Shown: positions 22,705-36,689 of the stretch, one piece after another
Layout of the letters: each line of letters opens with the position of its first letter
Position numbering within the stretch: position 1 is the stretch's first letter
Source of the DNA: Pteria penguin
Lineage: Eukaryota > Mollusca > Bivalvia > Pterioida > Pteriidae
Assembly: GCA_035048485.1 (NCBI GenBank)
Contig: CM068585.1
Span: 1,419,001 to 1,483,000, forward strand
Direction: 5' to 3'
Length of the DNA stretch: 64,000 nucleotides
Position numbers and translations under genes: made by a program
The notes under the pieces: generated by a model
The model's database searches: none
The model's input: only the letters and a program-made list of their open reading frames with translations
Told to the model about the DNA's origin: nothing

Positions 22705-25050
22705 TTTGTTTGTTGTTGTTTTTTTTTTATTATTATTTATTTATTTTTTTTTTTTTTTGTTGTTTTTTTGTTTTTTGTTTTTTTCATTGTTTATGTTGGA
22801 CATCATTAGGCTGGCAAAATATATCATACGATTTAACTTGTACATAATTTGAATATGACCCATATTCAAACAATCCATCACTTGAATATGATTAACGTTC
22901 AAAGTAAGAACAAGAAAGTTACATAGGGTATGTGTAAATTTTATCCATTTTATATCTACTACTATTTGTAACATATAAACGATCCTACACATATAAACGA
23001 TCCTGCAATGTATGTGTGCTATTTCGGTTGTATCTATCCGATTCTTATTGACATTCGTTAATTGATGGATCGTATACCACATGGCGTTATATTCAACGCA
23101 GTGCATACAAAAAGTAATTGTCAATTCTTTTCAGGAGGTCGATATTTCAAAATTTCTAACATAAAAGCAGACTTAACACTATATAATTTATATTTAGATG
23201 ACATATTAAAAGTTTTGAGCACACTTCAGATCTCGTATATCTCAATTTAATAAAGTTTTAAATTGAATGTAATGTTATAGATACACTCTGAACGTCTTAA
23301 CACTATATGAACTTTTCGGTTGTGTTTGTTAATTAATAAAGTTCGTATCCCTTGGCTCTTCTGTAGATATATCGCATGCAATCACGATGAATTACGTTAA
23401 TGACTGCTGATCTATATGGAGTCTTTCTCCCTACAGCTAGACTATTGACACATCAAATTACATTGTTTATTTTCATTTCAACATTGTTGAATCCATGTGA
23501 CAGGTGCGGGAATTAAATGCGTTTTATCATTTATTCCTTGGAATTAATAAAGCCAAAACGCTTTGTTTGTGAACACAGCTGGAATTACAACACATTTAAA
23601 TAATAGAAATGTATCAGAGGCATGGGTGGACTGCTGAAGCAATAGTCGATCGTGTTATGATTTGTAGATTGTAGCGTCATATGAATGGATCGTTTAACTT
23701 TTTCCGATTGGCTATTGGTTTAAGAAAGGTGCCGATAGTTTGCATAGCTTTATACGCTACACAATATGAACTGTGGTTTATCTCACTCAGTTTACACACT
23801 GCCCAAAATGATGTGGATGGTGATACTGGAAATTTTAATAGTATCAGGTAAGCGCTAAAGATTTGTAGCAATATTTTACCTCTTTTAAAAATTGATTGAT
23901 GTGTTGAATTCGTATCAGACTAACATGGATTTTAATCTAAGAGCTATGATAACATCAACGGAGACACTGATGAATATACAATATGACTAATAGGAATAGT
24001 TCATAAAATAAATAAGCAATATAATTTTACTTAATCATTTCCTGATATTTATTTAATTTGTAATTAATATATCTCTATTACATAATATATATAATGGGTT
24101 ATATTGTTTGATGAAATAGGTACGGAAAAAATGACAACTGACTCAACTATATGACACCATTCGCCACGGACAATGGACAATTAAGGAACAAATGATAAGC
24201 ACATAAAATACATTACAAACATATACGATTTTAATGCAGCTATGTTACCAACTATGAATGATAAATTGATGTGACAAACATAATGAATACATATAGCAAT
24301 TAAATGATCATGTTATAGTCAATGATATGTTCTCAATAATCCCCCTTTAACCCACTCTTCATACTTTTGCAATAATGAAATTATTGTAAATAAGTATAAA
24401 ATAGCCTCATGTTTTATTTTGTCATCCCCACATTTTTTTACGTAATTGAATATATTTAAGTACAGTCTCATTAGTTTCATATTGGTTATAATGACATATT
24501 TCAGAATTTTAATTAAAGTTGACATCTCAAATAATACAATAAAAAGCTTAACTATTGTAATAGACAGCGTCTCTCTCTAATGAACAAGCAAGCAGTCGTT
24601 ATACATGCTGAGTAATATCAATTAAACTCAATACTTATTTCTCAATACCATCAAATGTGGAGGTAATAAGCACTGTAATTAGTAAGCAAACACATGTATT
24701 ATTTAAAATGTGTGATTAAATGATGGGGTATCGATCAATCTTCAAATAATATAATTACTTAATTTGGTTTGTTTTCTTTTTACGTTCGATACTACTTTAA
24801 CTATCGAGTCTTGATGTCGTTGTACATGATTCTGGAATCTGAAATATGCAATGTGTTATGCTTAAATTTGAAAATACGGTGATATTGTACTACGAGTTTA
24901 TTATTCTACCGAAACGTACGATATTGAATATTATTACTCTGTGTGGACAAAATGCATATTACATTGCTCGAGTTTAGAATCATTGATCCGAAAGTTGGAG
25001 ACTTTCTAGATTGATACAAGATTTATAGTTCAAACTTAGGTCTGTACATT
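22158..25050. other. anonymous AT-rich DNA
   Basis: No convincing exon. At 22553-22612 the text AGACCAAATGCCCTGGAGGA resembles the complement of the PLE-1 tail. There is a poly-T/TTG-rich low-complexity tract at 22669-22795. A 17-bp phrase ACATATAAACGATCCT is doubled near 22970-23005. Confidence 0.5.
22669..22795. repeat. poly-T low-complexity tract
   Basis: Nearly uninterrupted T with a few G and A. The poly-Phe frame across it is not a gene. Its length is probably unstable and hard to assemble. Confidence 0.9.
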
Positions 25051-25405
25051 AGATGGATAGATAGATTAATTGATTGATGATGATTGATTATTGTTTACTT
25101 CACTCCACGATTATCAAACGTATATGGTGACGGCATCTGTCTGATGCATTGCATAGAAATTTATACTCTCGCAACATACCCTCCCAAAGCAGTGACGGAT
25201 CTTTTACATGTAAAGATGATGGATAAATCCAAACCACAAGTCCAAAAATCATGAAACCATAGGACATACCACCTACCACGACACTGGACGTAGGTCTTTA
25301 CTATGGCATCCGAAGCACAGGACACCTGTGCATTTATGGTAAGAGTCGAACTCGGGCCTCCCGGTCACTAGCCGAGCACCTCATCCATTTGGCTACATAG
25401 GCTTG
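25050..25405 (-). mobile_element. tRNA-derived SINE with a nested PLE-1 tail
   Basis: On the minus strand the head (25405 down to 25270) has an A-box-like TAGCCAAATGGATGAGG and a B-box-like GAGTTCGACTC, i.e. an internal RNA polymerase III promoter of tRNA origin. The body reads CCAGTGTCGTGGTAGG, then, after the insertion, AAAGATCCGTCACTGCTTT, GATGCCGTCACCATATACG and a tail of TCAATCA units. The copy at 51541-51722 reads continuously from GTGTCGTGGTATGC to GTTAAAGATCCCTCACTGC, showing where the PLE-1 fragment entered. Confidence 0.75.
25208..25267 (-). mobile_element. 60-bp PLE-1 3' end nested in the SINE
   Basis: ATGTAAAGATGATGGATAAA through CATGAAACCATAGGACATAC is the complement of the last 60 bp of PLE-1. 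It interrupts the SINE body exactly between two parts that are adjacent in the 51.5-kb copy. Confidence 0.8.
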
Positions 25406-25409
25406 TTTG

Positions 25410-27610
<2,201 letters not shown>

Positions 27611-27881
27611 TTACATGTATATTAATTACCAAAGTGTTGAAAGAGAGAGAGAGAGTTTATCAATCTCAAAAATTGACGCATAATTATCTAAGAGGAGAGT
27701 CGAACACACAACGTTGAATACGAAATAATGCGGCAGGTATTCAAGTAGCTATAAGATCAGGTATTATTAGAAAAATGTTAAATACCGAGCAGTCGTTCAG
27801 TAAGAATATGACAAAATAAGAAAAATGAGCAATTACGGTTTCCTTGAAAAAAAGAAGTTGAATCATGAGCCATTTAAAAGA

Positions 27882-28010
27882 AAGCATCTCCTACATATCA
27901 ATGACATCCGTCGATATGCCATACCTTTGAGAAAGTTAAACTTGTAGTCGTATTAAATGTAAACGGTATGGTATCTAGTGAGGGTCTAGACATCTTTATG
28001 TTTTTTCATT
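27882..28010 (-). mobile_element. old PLE-1 tail remnant
   Basis: AAAGCATCTCCTACATATCA with GACATCCGTCGATATGCC follows the complement of the PLE-1 tail (CATCTCCTGC..CACCCGTCACATATACC). It is well diverged. Confidence 0.45.
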
Positions 28011-28064
28011 TTGTATGAATGTCGATTTAACGACCCCAGTCATTATCATATCGTCTTTGTTTCA

Positions 28065-28850
28065 TGCTTATAGCCTATGCAAGGACATGCTTTAAATACG
28101 AAAATGTCGTCCTAGGAGCGAGGCTTCTTGCCACGAAACTACTTTCACAAAAATATATTGAGGAACGTTTGAAATTGTCACTGAGATAGTTCTATGGTCG
28201 ATATAGGTATCTCGTGCAATACAGATTCCTCTTTCAAGAATGTTAACCAATATTTTGGGACCTGGCCATACAAACTAACCATCTTAACATTTTGACTATA
28301 CTTGATTTAGCATAAAACGTATGTATACAGACATTTGTCGACGTGCATTTCCGACACCTGAATTTCAGTTAAACAACATTTCATTCCTTGAATAGGAAAG
28401 TGTGACTTCGTGTTTTGTCTCCTTCATGTCTCCATACGTATATATTTATGTATTGACTTCATCGACTTCAAAATTGCTGCAGGACCTGTGACGGGTGCTG
28501 CCAATAACCAGGAGACGCTTACTCATCCCTTTAAAAATTAAACTTTATTTATTTTACAACGATTAACAAACAAGTTAACAACTTATATAACTCTTGCTCG
28601 TTGGCACGGATTTGGCGTAATGGTATCGTTTGTGTGGGAGGAAAACGGAGTCCCCGGAGAAACCCACGATGCCAGGTTGGTGACAGCCTCACAATCTCAC
28701 GTACCACACCAGGAATCAAACCCAGGTCGTATTGGGGAGAAGCGAGCGCGCTACCAACTGCGCTACCTGGCCCCCTCCCTGGCACCCGGTCTTACCTAGA
28801 TTTTATTGGGGTTCTCATTTGCCTTAATATGACACTATACACGATATTGT
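28065..28850 (+). mobile_element. old PLE-1 C-terminus and tail, split by a SINE
   Basis: The translated text LLATKLLSQKYI and FYGRYRYLV parallels LSVKLLNQGYI and FYGRYETLI in the 9-kb copy. The tail with GACGGGTGCTGCC and CAGGAGACGCTTACTC follows to 28528. After the SINE the PLE tail resumes with CTGGCACCCGG and GGGGTTCTCATTTGCC. Stops are frequent. Confidence 0.6.
28545..28775 (-). mobile_element. tRNA-derived SINE nested in a PLE-1 tail
   Basis: On the minus strand the head reads GGCCAGGTAGCGCAGTTGG, with A box TAGCGCAGTTGG (28754-28765) and B box GGTTTGATTCC (28712-28722). A central conserved-looking block GTGGGTTTCTCCGGGGACTC follows, then an AT-rich end with AAAATAAATAAAG. This is an RNA-polymerase-III-type SINE, probably mobilised by a LINE. 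The flanks ATCCCT (left) and CTCCCT (right) may be a diverged target duplication. It is not a functional tRNA gene because no intact cloverleaf is present. Confidence 0.8.
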
Positions 28851-30269
28851 ACTTTTATTCCTTGGACTATGAGATTTGTGGAAATTAATTGAATGTTTAT
28901 ACAAAATATGATGATTTTAAAATTTCAATCATGCACGTGCAAGTTCTAGGGGTTGCAGGTATCCCTACCCCTCCCGACGGAGCTGTGTTTCTCTTGTGTG
29001 GCCAGCTGCAATTGCCACAAATATTTATACATATGACTTAAAAGATACTGATACTTAATGCATACATGCACATACAAACCAGTTTAACAAAACGTTTCAA
29101 CTATTTCGTAAATAGAAAATAGATATATCGAAACATTATAATGTCATTAGCTATTTAATAAGGTAATTATAGTACAGTGTCATCTATTGTACCATACGCG
29201 GTTTTAGTAATGGCTCGTTATGGTTTACTTGGCTGGATGTGATCATAGAATGATTGAATTTTATCCTTATATCTTACAATGGCGATTTCTAATCTCATAG
29301 AATTCCTCATATATCAGTAACTTGAACATCGACCTGTGCTCAATCTCCAAGTTGATGCTACTTAATATTAATGACTTTATATGTAGCGTGAGGAAGAAGA
29401 AAGTTTTGCTGTCATATAAGTGTTCACACGAATTTTTGATAATATGTTTTGATTCTATATACCAAAGCTTTAACTTCTGTTGATTTAGAGTACCGTAATT
29501 AGTGGGCTGTACGTGATAGCAATGGCTACATGAATGTCTTAGCATAACGTTCGCGTAAGTTATCACTTATATTCTAACGTGAAACACATTTGTTTCCTTT
29601 TTCCTCATGTTACTATCATTATTTGTGGAGCGGAGTTACCGGGGATATCGTAAATAAATTGCAAATCTACGGGCAATTCATATAATTCATTTTACATTCA
29701 TGATTTATATTTTAATCTTATAAGAATTAAACAGGACCACTAGTTTTCCCAAATTATTGTTAATATAAATCGAATTAACATGTAGGCACTTTAACTACTA
29801 ATTGACCATGTTTTTCATACATTGACTACTTACATTAGGATGTACATTTTTCTTTCTTTCTTTTTTCTTTCTTTCTCACCTAATAGTTATTATTATTATC
29901 ATTATTAGTTTTTTTTTGTAAAGAAATGCTTGTTTACCTTATTTTCTAAAAACCTTGATGAATAACAACGCATGAGCACTAGCAGGGAAACTTTCACATT
30001 CAAAACACGTTATACATTATAACAGTCGCACAGAAAATTTTATTAAGGGCTCGAATATAAATCTGTTATCATTTTATCCTTATATACATATACTTTTTAT
30101 CAATTGTGACTACGTTTTACGGCTACCACCTCATATGACTACGAATTATGCTAGCGCAATTAAAAGTACGGCATCGCATTTGGTACACTTGCTCCTCCAT
30201 GACATCTGCTCCCACCCCTGGTTCTTCCAGGAGTCCGTGACAGCCAATATCTATATCATGTCAAGTAGA
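28851..30269. other. anonymous AT-rich DNA
   Basis: No exon, RNA gene or known repeat recognised. A short TTTC-rich stretch lies at 29850-29880. Confidence 0.5.
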
Positions 30270-30425
30270 ATGGGTGTTCGGTATCGTAATTGCACTACAA
30301 TCAAATATTTTTGTAATGTGTTTTATGTGCTAGTACATTATTTATATTCATGTATTGTATAGCTCCATGGTGACTTCTGTCACATAACTGAGCCAGTAAC
30401 TCCTCTCTTTTTTCTGAATTGATTC
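30270..30425 (+). mobile_element. PLE-2 tail B fragment
   Basis: CGTAATTGCACTACAATC, TATTTATATTCATGTATTG, GCTCCATGGTGACTTCTG and CATAACTGAGCCAGTAACTC occur in tail B order. It ends at TCTCTTTTTTC. Confidence 0.75.
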
Positions 30426-30767
30426 TCGCTCGTTATCTAAGCACTTTATATACTGACTACTCTCCATTGCCCCTTACCTCAAAAAAGTTTTGCTCACTGT
30501 ACTAACATAACTCCTTTTCTAATTCTAACAATAGATGAGAGTAAGGGTCGTTGTTATGATTGATAAAGTCGTTCTGTTGTCTACATTCAAGAAGGCGAAA
30601 GGTATAAAAAGGCGAAAAATGCGAAAGGCGAAAAATAGAAAACCAACCAAAGTAAATTTATTGAGGACGATAATAGAACCTATAAAACGATCAGTTGAGA
30701 TCAGTTTTTTGGGGACAGTATCCTGCTTGCTAGCGACTTCCGTCACTTACGTCCAATAGAAATGGTT

Positions 30768-30974
30768 GAATCTGGTAACTACCAATTATAGGTGTCAATC
30801 TGGTAACTACCAAGTATAGGTGTCAATCTGGTAACTACCAAATATAGGTGTCAATCTGGTAAATACCAAGTATAGGTGTCAATCTGGTAACTACCAAGTA
30901 TAGGTGTCAATCTGGTAACTACCAAGTATAGGTGTCAATCTGGTAACTACCAAGTATAAGTGTCAATCTGGTAA
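30768..30974 (+). repeat. 28-bp minisatellite, about 7-8 copies
   Basis: The unit contains CTGGTAACTACCAAGTATAG and GTGTCAAT, with one-base variants between copies. One further unit occurs at 31222-31250 on the far side of the nested tail B, so the array predates that insertion. Confidence 0.9.
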
Positions 30975-30976
30975 GA

Positions 30977-31221
30977 AAGAAAAAAGAGGAGTTACCGGCC
31001 CACTTATGTGGCAGAAGTCACCATGGAGCTATACAATACATGAATATAAATAATATAATAGAACATTTAACACATTACAAAAATATTTGATTGTAGTGCA
31101 ATTACGATACCGACTTAAGACGGTCATTTAATTTGACAAAAGCCAAACAAATGGTGTGGTTAACCGGTTTACGGGCCCACCTTCCCACTCACCGTAACAG
31201 CAGAACAATCAAAAGACGTAC
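30977..31221 (-). mobile_element. PLE-2 tail B copy
   Basis: It starts with AAGAAAAAAGAGGAGTTACC and runs through GCAGAAGTCACCATGGAGC, GACTTAAGACGGTC and AACCGGTTTACGGGCCCACC to AGCAGAACAATCAAAAGACG. It matches the copies at 49959, 53458 and 61627. Confidence 0.8.
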
Positions 31222-31349
31222 TTGGTAACTACCAAGTATAGGTGTCAGTCTGGTTTAAGATCGTCGGAATAGATCTCAGTCAAGGAAATCATTCAACATT
31301 ATTGAACGTTTAGACATATTGTAAGATAAGAGCATCGTATCGACCACTG

Positions 31350-32799
31350 ATCGTGTTGTCTGTTTACCCTTCATTCTAACATACATTTCAAACCAAAAAA
31401 AAAAAAATAATATAAATAATTTTCATCATGCAATAACACATGACAGTAGTTATCTTGTAAATTATTGAAGAATAAAATCAAAGTTTCGACGTGTAGTTTT
31501 GACTCACATTCTCTATATGTACATTTTAACAATGCCAAGAAGCGTCTGTGTACTTTATGGCGGCATATGTCATTATGTAATTACTAACACCTTTGGTCTT
31601 TGTTATCGTATTTGTAGTTATACATTATGCTTAGAATTTATTGACAGTAATGGAGCTGATAATGCATGAACACAGTCTGATATCATGTTATTATGATAAT
31701 TAATCAATTTGTAGATATTCAATACTAGTTTGTATAACCTAACATCCGTTGCAGTAAGTGCATGTGTTTTATATAAAGCTATAGCCCACAGGGTAGGAAT
31801 GAAACGTAGATCATGGATACTAAAAAAATTGAAAAAATACTGGGTTTTTTAAAAAGAAAATTATCGTTATTTTTCATGGCAACAAAACAAATCATTCCAA
31901 TGATTTTTTTTTTACATTTCTATCACTTCAAATGCAGATGTTTCATACTAATGAGATAACGACGTCATACTGTTTAAGTTGGTCAGAATTGTGACGTAAA
32001 GGAAAGAATACACCTGACTCAGTTGTATCGAAAATGTCGCCATGGAAATGAAAATAACGTTGTCCAAAAACGAAATAGTATTATTTGATATATCTATTCC
32101 AATTTTTTAAAGAAAAATTAACTAATATTTAGCGTTAGGAATTTACATAGGTTCTTTTTATATTATTGTCATTATGATAATTATTATAAATTAGATCCAC
32201 TATTTTATTAGACCAAGACTCATATAAATTATTATATTATGATTACGTTAAACGCCAAATGATAATGAATTACATGTACTACACAGTGCTCATAGAGTAT
32301 TATAGAATACTCGTTTTTTAATAGTTATAAATTGAAACGTCCACCATACTTTAATGATCACAACTCAGTATTCCATCAACACAGCTGTGTACAATTTAGG
32401 GAGACAATATTTCAAACCCTATGTGAGCATTAGCCAGGAACTTAGATAAATGATGTTTTTCCGTTGTAAAGGTATCCAAACGATTGAAATGTAATATGGT
32501 ATCAATCTTCCAGCTTGACTTGAGGTGATATGTATTAGGTAAATAATTTAAACGATACTTAGATGTCGAGGGCATCATAAGTCTAGTTTTCAGTGCTTTT
32601 GTATTGAAGTTCTACTTGTCAGTGTTTTTGTGTTGACATGATATATATACTTAACATTTTCAGTCATGAAATTATGTAAATCACTCCAAAACTCCCTCAT
32701 GCATACCTCTGCCCTTAGATTGAATATTTGGTTCACTTTTCGGTCATTTTGGTTTCAACACTGCTCTTTAAATATTTATATCTTATGCGAATTCCAAAC
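31350..32799. other. anonymous AT-rich DNA
   Basis: No exon or known repeat recognised. Confidence 0.5.
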
Positions 32800-33100
32800 A
32801 TTCGGCCACGAGCATCACTGAAGAGACATAATTTGTCGAAATGCGCATATGGTGCACAAAATTGAAGGTATATATGTTTTATATTTATTACGACTTACAA
32901 ATTGGTATAAATCTTATGCTGTTGTTGTTTACCTCTTATCCTGTTGTTGTTTACAACTGACACGAATGTCAAACTTCCATCCTATTATTTACTAATAATA
33001 CGACTGTAAAACTCTTATGTTGTTGTTTACCGCTGACAGGGATGTAATTTAATGAAAAGGGGGGATACACTTATCCTGTTGTTGTTTACTGCAGACCCGA
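32800..33100 (+). repeat. hammerhead-bearing dispersed repeat
   Basis: The element holds the ribozyme motif at its left side, then AAAATTGAAGGTATATATG, TTTATTACGACTTAC, and four irregular copies of a CTTAT..TGTTGTTGTTTAC phrase (32914, 32935, 33014, 33069). The part just after the ribozyme recurs at 17568-17610. This looks like a repeat family common in bivalves, but that is from memory. Confidence 0.55.
32812..32855 (+). ncRNA. hammerhead ribozyme motif, type I with minimal stem III
   Basis: All core positions are present. Stem I 5' strand GCATCA (32812-32817) is followed by CTGAAGA (32818-32824, the CUGANGA box), stem II GACA/TGTC (32825-32828 and 32834-32837) with loop TAATT, then GAAA (32838-32841). 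Stem III is minimal: A-U and U-A pairs closing a GCGC loop (32841-32848). The cleavage triplet is ATA (32847-32849), an allowed NUH. The stem I 3' strand TGGTGC (32850-32855) pairs with GCATCA in six consecutive pairs, one a G-U wobble. Type I hammerheads with very short stem III are known from animal retroelements and usually act as dimers. Self-cleavage is predicted after A32849. Confidence 0.85.
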
Positions 33101-33459
33101 ATATTTGCATATTTTACTCAGAATAACTCAAAATGCCAGCAAAATTCAATAGAAATAAAAAAATTATTTACAAGAAATCAATTCATTAAAATGAATATAG
33201 ACTTACAACAAATCATACTTAAAAGTAAACGTAAATAGTTCTTTACTTCAAGCTTGTCCAATTTCACTCGGTTAATACGTTTGATGTGAACAAAGTCTAA
33301 TCAGCGATTCCCAGAATTATTAGACAAATGTCCAGAATTCAACACAAGTGTGATCGAATGTATGGGTTCAACTAGTCTACCATTTCTAGAATGTTCTAAA
33401 TCAAATCCATTACTTAAAATAACTTGTTTACATAACAGTCTTTAAAGTTCGAGAAGAAT

Positions 33460-33632
33460 GTAAAGATGATATATAAATCCAAACCACAAGTCCAAAAATC
33501 CTGAAACCAGAGGACATACAAAATCAGTGAAAATGAAAAACAAATGGAAAAAAAAACAAAATATGTCTACTTGAAGAGCATATGTGAACCCCTGTGATGG
33601 AGTGAGATCAGGTGCCCGGGGAGAGTGAGCAT
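33460..33632 (-). mobile_element. PLE-1 3' tail, well preserved
   Basis: AATGTAAAGATGATATATAA through CAAATGGAAAAAAAAACAAA, GTCTACTTGAAGAGCATATG and AGATCAGGTGCCCGGGGAG is the complement of the terminal 170 bp of PLE-1, nearly identical to 4796-4970. It is truncated at GAGCATC. Confidence 0.85.
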
Positions 33633-34837
33633 CATTTCTAGAAACTCATTTCTAGAAGAAGCATGTATACATATTATATTATTCTAGAAAGTTAAGTGAG
33701 GTCATTACCAATAACATAAACAAGTACACGTGTATCTCATAACTGTTACTTTAAGAGAGTCTACAATGAAATAAGCAATACTTTATCAATATGTCTCTCA
33801 TATCAATTTACGACAGGACAAACAAAACTAACACAAGTATAATCAGATTTCATGATTTTAGGTATTGCCTTGTCCTTCATAGTCTTAATTCTCTCATTGT
33901 TCAAATACAACGACATTTGTCAGGCATATATCAGACGAATGAACTTATCTGTTGATAGGAACCTCCAATCTAGAGGTCGAGTTTTCATAACGATACATTA
34001 GATTTGTTCTATTACTAATTAGGAACAGAAACACCCGCTCTGTGGACTCTAAGACCTTTGGTAATGCCTCTCCCATTAACAACTTCGTTCAATCAGCGCT
34101 AACATGACTCAGTAAGAAGGCAGAAATCGAGAGACATTATTTGATCATCTACTTGCTATGTCTCAGCATTGATATCCTTTATGAACTACTGTAATGTATA
34201 TGCTTCTGTTTACCCTTAACATGTGGTGAAACTACTCATTTCTGATGTTGTTTCTACCCTAGGACATCTGCCCAATTTTTAAAATGAGACAAAGAAAGTC
34301 TCACTGCGGTAAACGGTTGAGAGAAAAAAGTCTCAGAACAATAGGTTTTTTTTTCCTACTTTACATTTTGCACTTAATTAAATAAACGGTTTGTATAGAA
34401 TTTCCCCGCGGATTGTTGGACACTAAACACGGTTCTGATGCTGTGTGCCTTTATATGTTTTAAACAGTAATAATTCACATTTATCTCATGCGGGCAGGTT
34501 TTACACTCACTCTCATGTATGCAATGTAAAATGTTCTTACATTCTTTGAGTTGTTTATTGTTAGTAATGACGACAAATATTACGATAATTTTGTCGTATC
34601 ATGTTTAAAATAATTAACTGCTTTCATCGTCAACAATACCTTCGTGTAATTTTCTCAGAGAAATTAAAGAAAGTTCTCAAGTTTTCTTGAGCATTGTTCT
34701 ATGATTGAGAAGCCGCTTGGTACTTCACGACAACACTTCTCTGAATACTTTCTGAAAAATTAAGGTCCTCCGACTATGACATTTGTCCCATACATATCAG
34801 GGACTTATGAATATTTAAATTCTATAACATCACCATA
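33633..34837. other. anonymous AT-rich DNA
   Basis: No exon or known repeat. A TTTCTAGAA phrase is doubled at 33635-33660. Confidence 0.5.
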
Positions 34838-35004
34838 CGCGGATCCAGAAATTTTTGTCAGAGGGGGTCCAACCAAAAAAGGTAAATTTTTCTCTTAGAC
34901 GAGGGGGGTCCAACCCCAAAAATGCCCAAATATGACCTTTTTTGGTAAAATTTTCGGATTCCAGGGGGGGTGGTCCAGACCCCCTACCCCCCTCTGTATC
35001 CGCG
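34838..35004. mobile_element. short palindromic MITE with CGCGGATCC ends
   Basis: The left end CGCGGATCCAG and right end CTGTATCCGCG are inverted. The interior has AGAGGGGGTCCAACC and GGGGGGTCCAACCCC and their partial complements with CCAGACCCCCTACCCCCC. G- and C-rich runs and the 167-bp size fit a small MITE family widespread in marine invertebrates. A clean target duplication is not visible. Confidence 0.7.
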
Positions 35005-36689
35005 CATGATGACAATGTCATCGTTCAAATACATTGTATGGCTTCTGTTGATGAGTTCCTTGTGTGCCAGTTGTCCTTTGTATGGAGGCCTATTTATAGA
35101 TTATTGAATATGTGTAAATAAAGGACAGTCACATTTTTTCGTGAATAAGTATATCTTGTTTACATAACATTTTAAAGTAATAATTGATTTCTCTCAACGG
35201 TGCTCTTTTAAAACAATATGGAATTAACATTCCGTTATTTAATTTGTTGACGTCTAATTAACAAAATGTAAGCTTTTCAACATGTAAAATGAGAGACAAG
35301 AAACAGACTTGACTACATGACAAAAATGTTATAGGACATTTAAGGCAAACAAAATAATATGTAATAAAAAGACAAAACTTCTATACTACAGAAATAGAAA
35401 GACCTAAACATTACTTTATTATACCTCAACTGCAGCATCGAATACCAATGAATTGACAAAAGGCACTCAACTGCAAATAGATTAAACTGATATGCTTAAA
35501 ACTAAAGGCGTCCATCCCAAAAAGAGATTCAATAAACAGAAGAGATTTTGTTTGCAAATAGTATGAGTATAATGTTAACAGTTCATCAAGTATCCATGGT
35601 TACTGATACCAAATATATCTGTTATTTACACGCCGAGATAATTGAAATACATTCTCTTTAATATTGGTGTTGAAGTGCATCGTATACAAACTGACTTGAA
35701 CACAAACCTCTCTCCCTAATCTGCATTTCTAACCAAATCGTATATATAATTGTTATGGTATTATATAAAGTCCAATACGATAATTTAAAGTTATTTGTCT
35801 AAAAGGAATCTTCCATTGATAATAATATACAAAGGCAAAGAAAGTAGGTGACATAATTTAAATGAACAAATGTATGCGTATAAGGTGCTTTAGATTAAAA
35901 CGTCTAAAATTTCTTTATATTTCAATCTGTTTTGCGCCAAATCTAAATGGCATGACGTAGGGTATACTTATTTTCGTAGTCACTTTATAGTATATGAAAA
36001 TGTGCCTAATGAAGATGAATATGAATTATCAAGGTAAATTAACACCACATGAGCTATAACTTAATTTGAATATTAGCTGTAAACCATTAATGTATATAAG
36101 GCCTTTAAACAGTATTGACAAAAAGCATATTCATATTTTTCAAATTATTGAAAATAAATTACTATATAATATGGATACATTCATATGCCGAAATAAGAAA
36201 TAATATTTCTCTCCCTCTGTCTCCTATATATAGGTATATGGTGCCTAGAAGATGACAAGCTCAAATTCTTTATTTTTATTTATTTATTTATTTATTATTT
36301 TTTTTTTTGGTCAGCAAACGAAGGTCACCACTCTTCTGTCCATATTGCACTCACTAAATGACTCTTTATAATTATTGTCAAGAAGGTTTCAATTCACACT
36401 CACCTCAATGATAAGAGTAAAGTGAATAATATAAATGGAATAATTGTCAATGACGCAATAACGGACCTCTCACAAAATAATTGATCACTTTCTCAATCAA
36501 GGATATCATTTTTCCGAAACTATTTCTGGATCAAACTAAAACAACACTGATTCTTTTTGAAATCTAATTTTTAGTGTTATGTTTAGCGAAAACCCTTATC
36601 CCAGTTTCTCCGATGATCTTATTTACATGCTAAGGAGGATCAAATACATGTATTCAAATAAAGTAGTGAAAAAGCCTTTGACATAGCCA
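35005..36689. other. anonymous AT-rich DNA
   Basis: No exon recognised. A TTTA/poly-T low-complexity stretch lies at 36265-36309. Confidence 0.5.

Larger units (their letters stand above)
30697..31345 (-). mobile_element. PLE-1 tail remnant containing a minisatellite and a nested tail B
   Basis: The left part (CCTGCTTGCTAGCGACTTCC) and right part (GATCGTCGGAATAGATCTCA, then TAAGAGCATCGTATCGACC) are the complement of the PLE-1 tail and coding end, as at 4960-5200. Between them the GGTAACC..TATAGAAGGTGTC portion of the tail has expanded into a 28-bp tandem repeat, and a tail B copy is inserted at 30977-31221. Confidence 0.65.
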
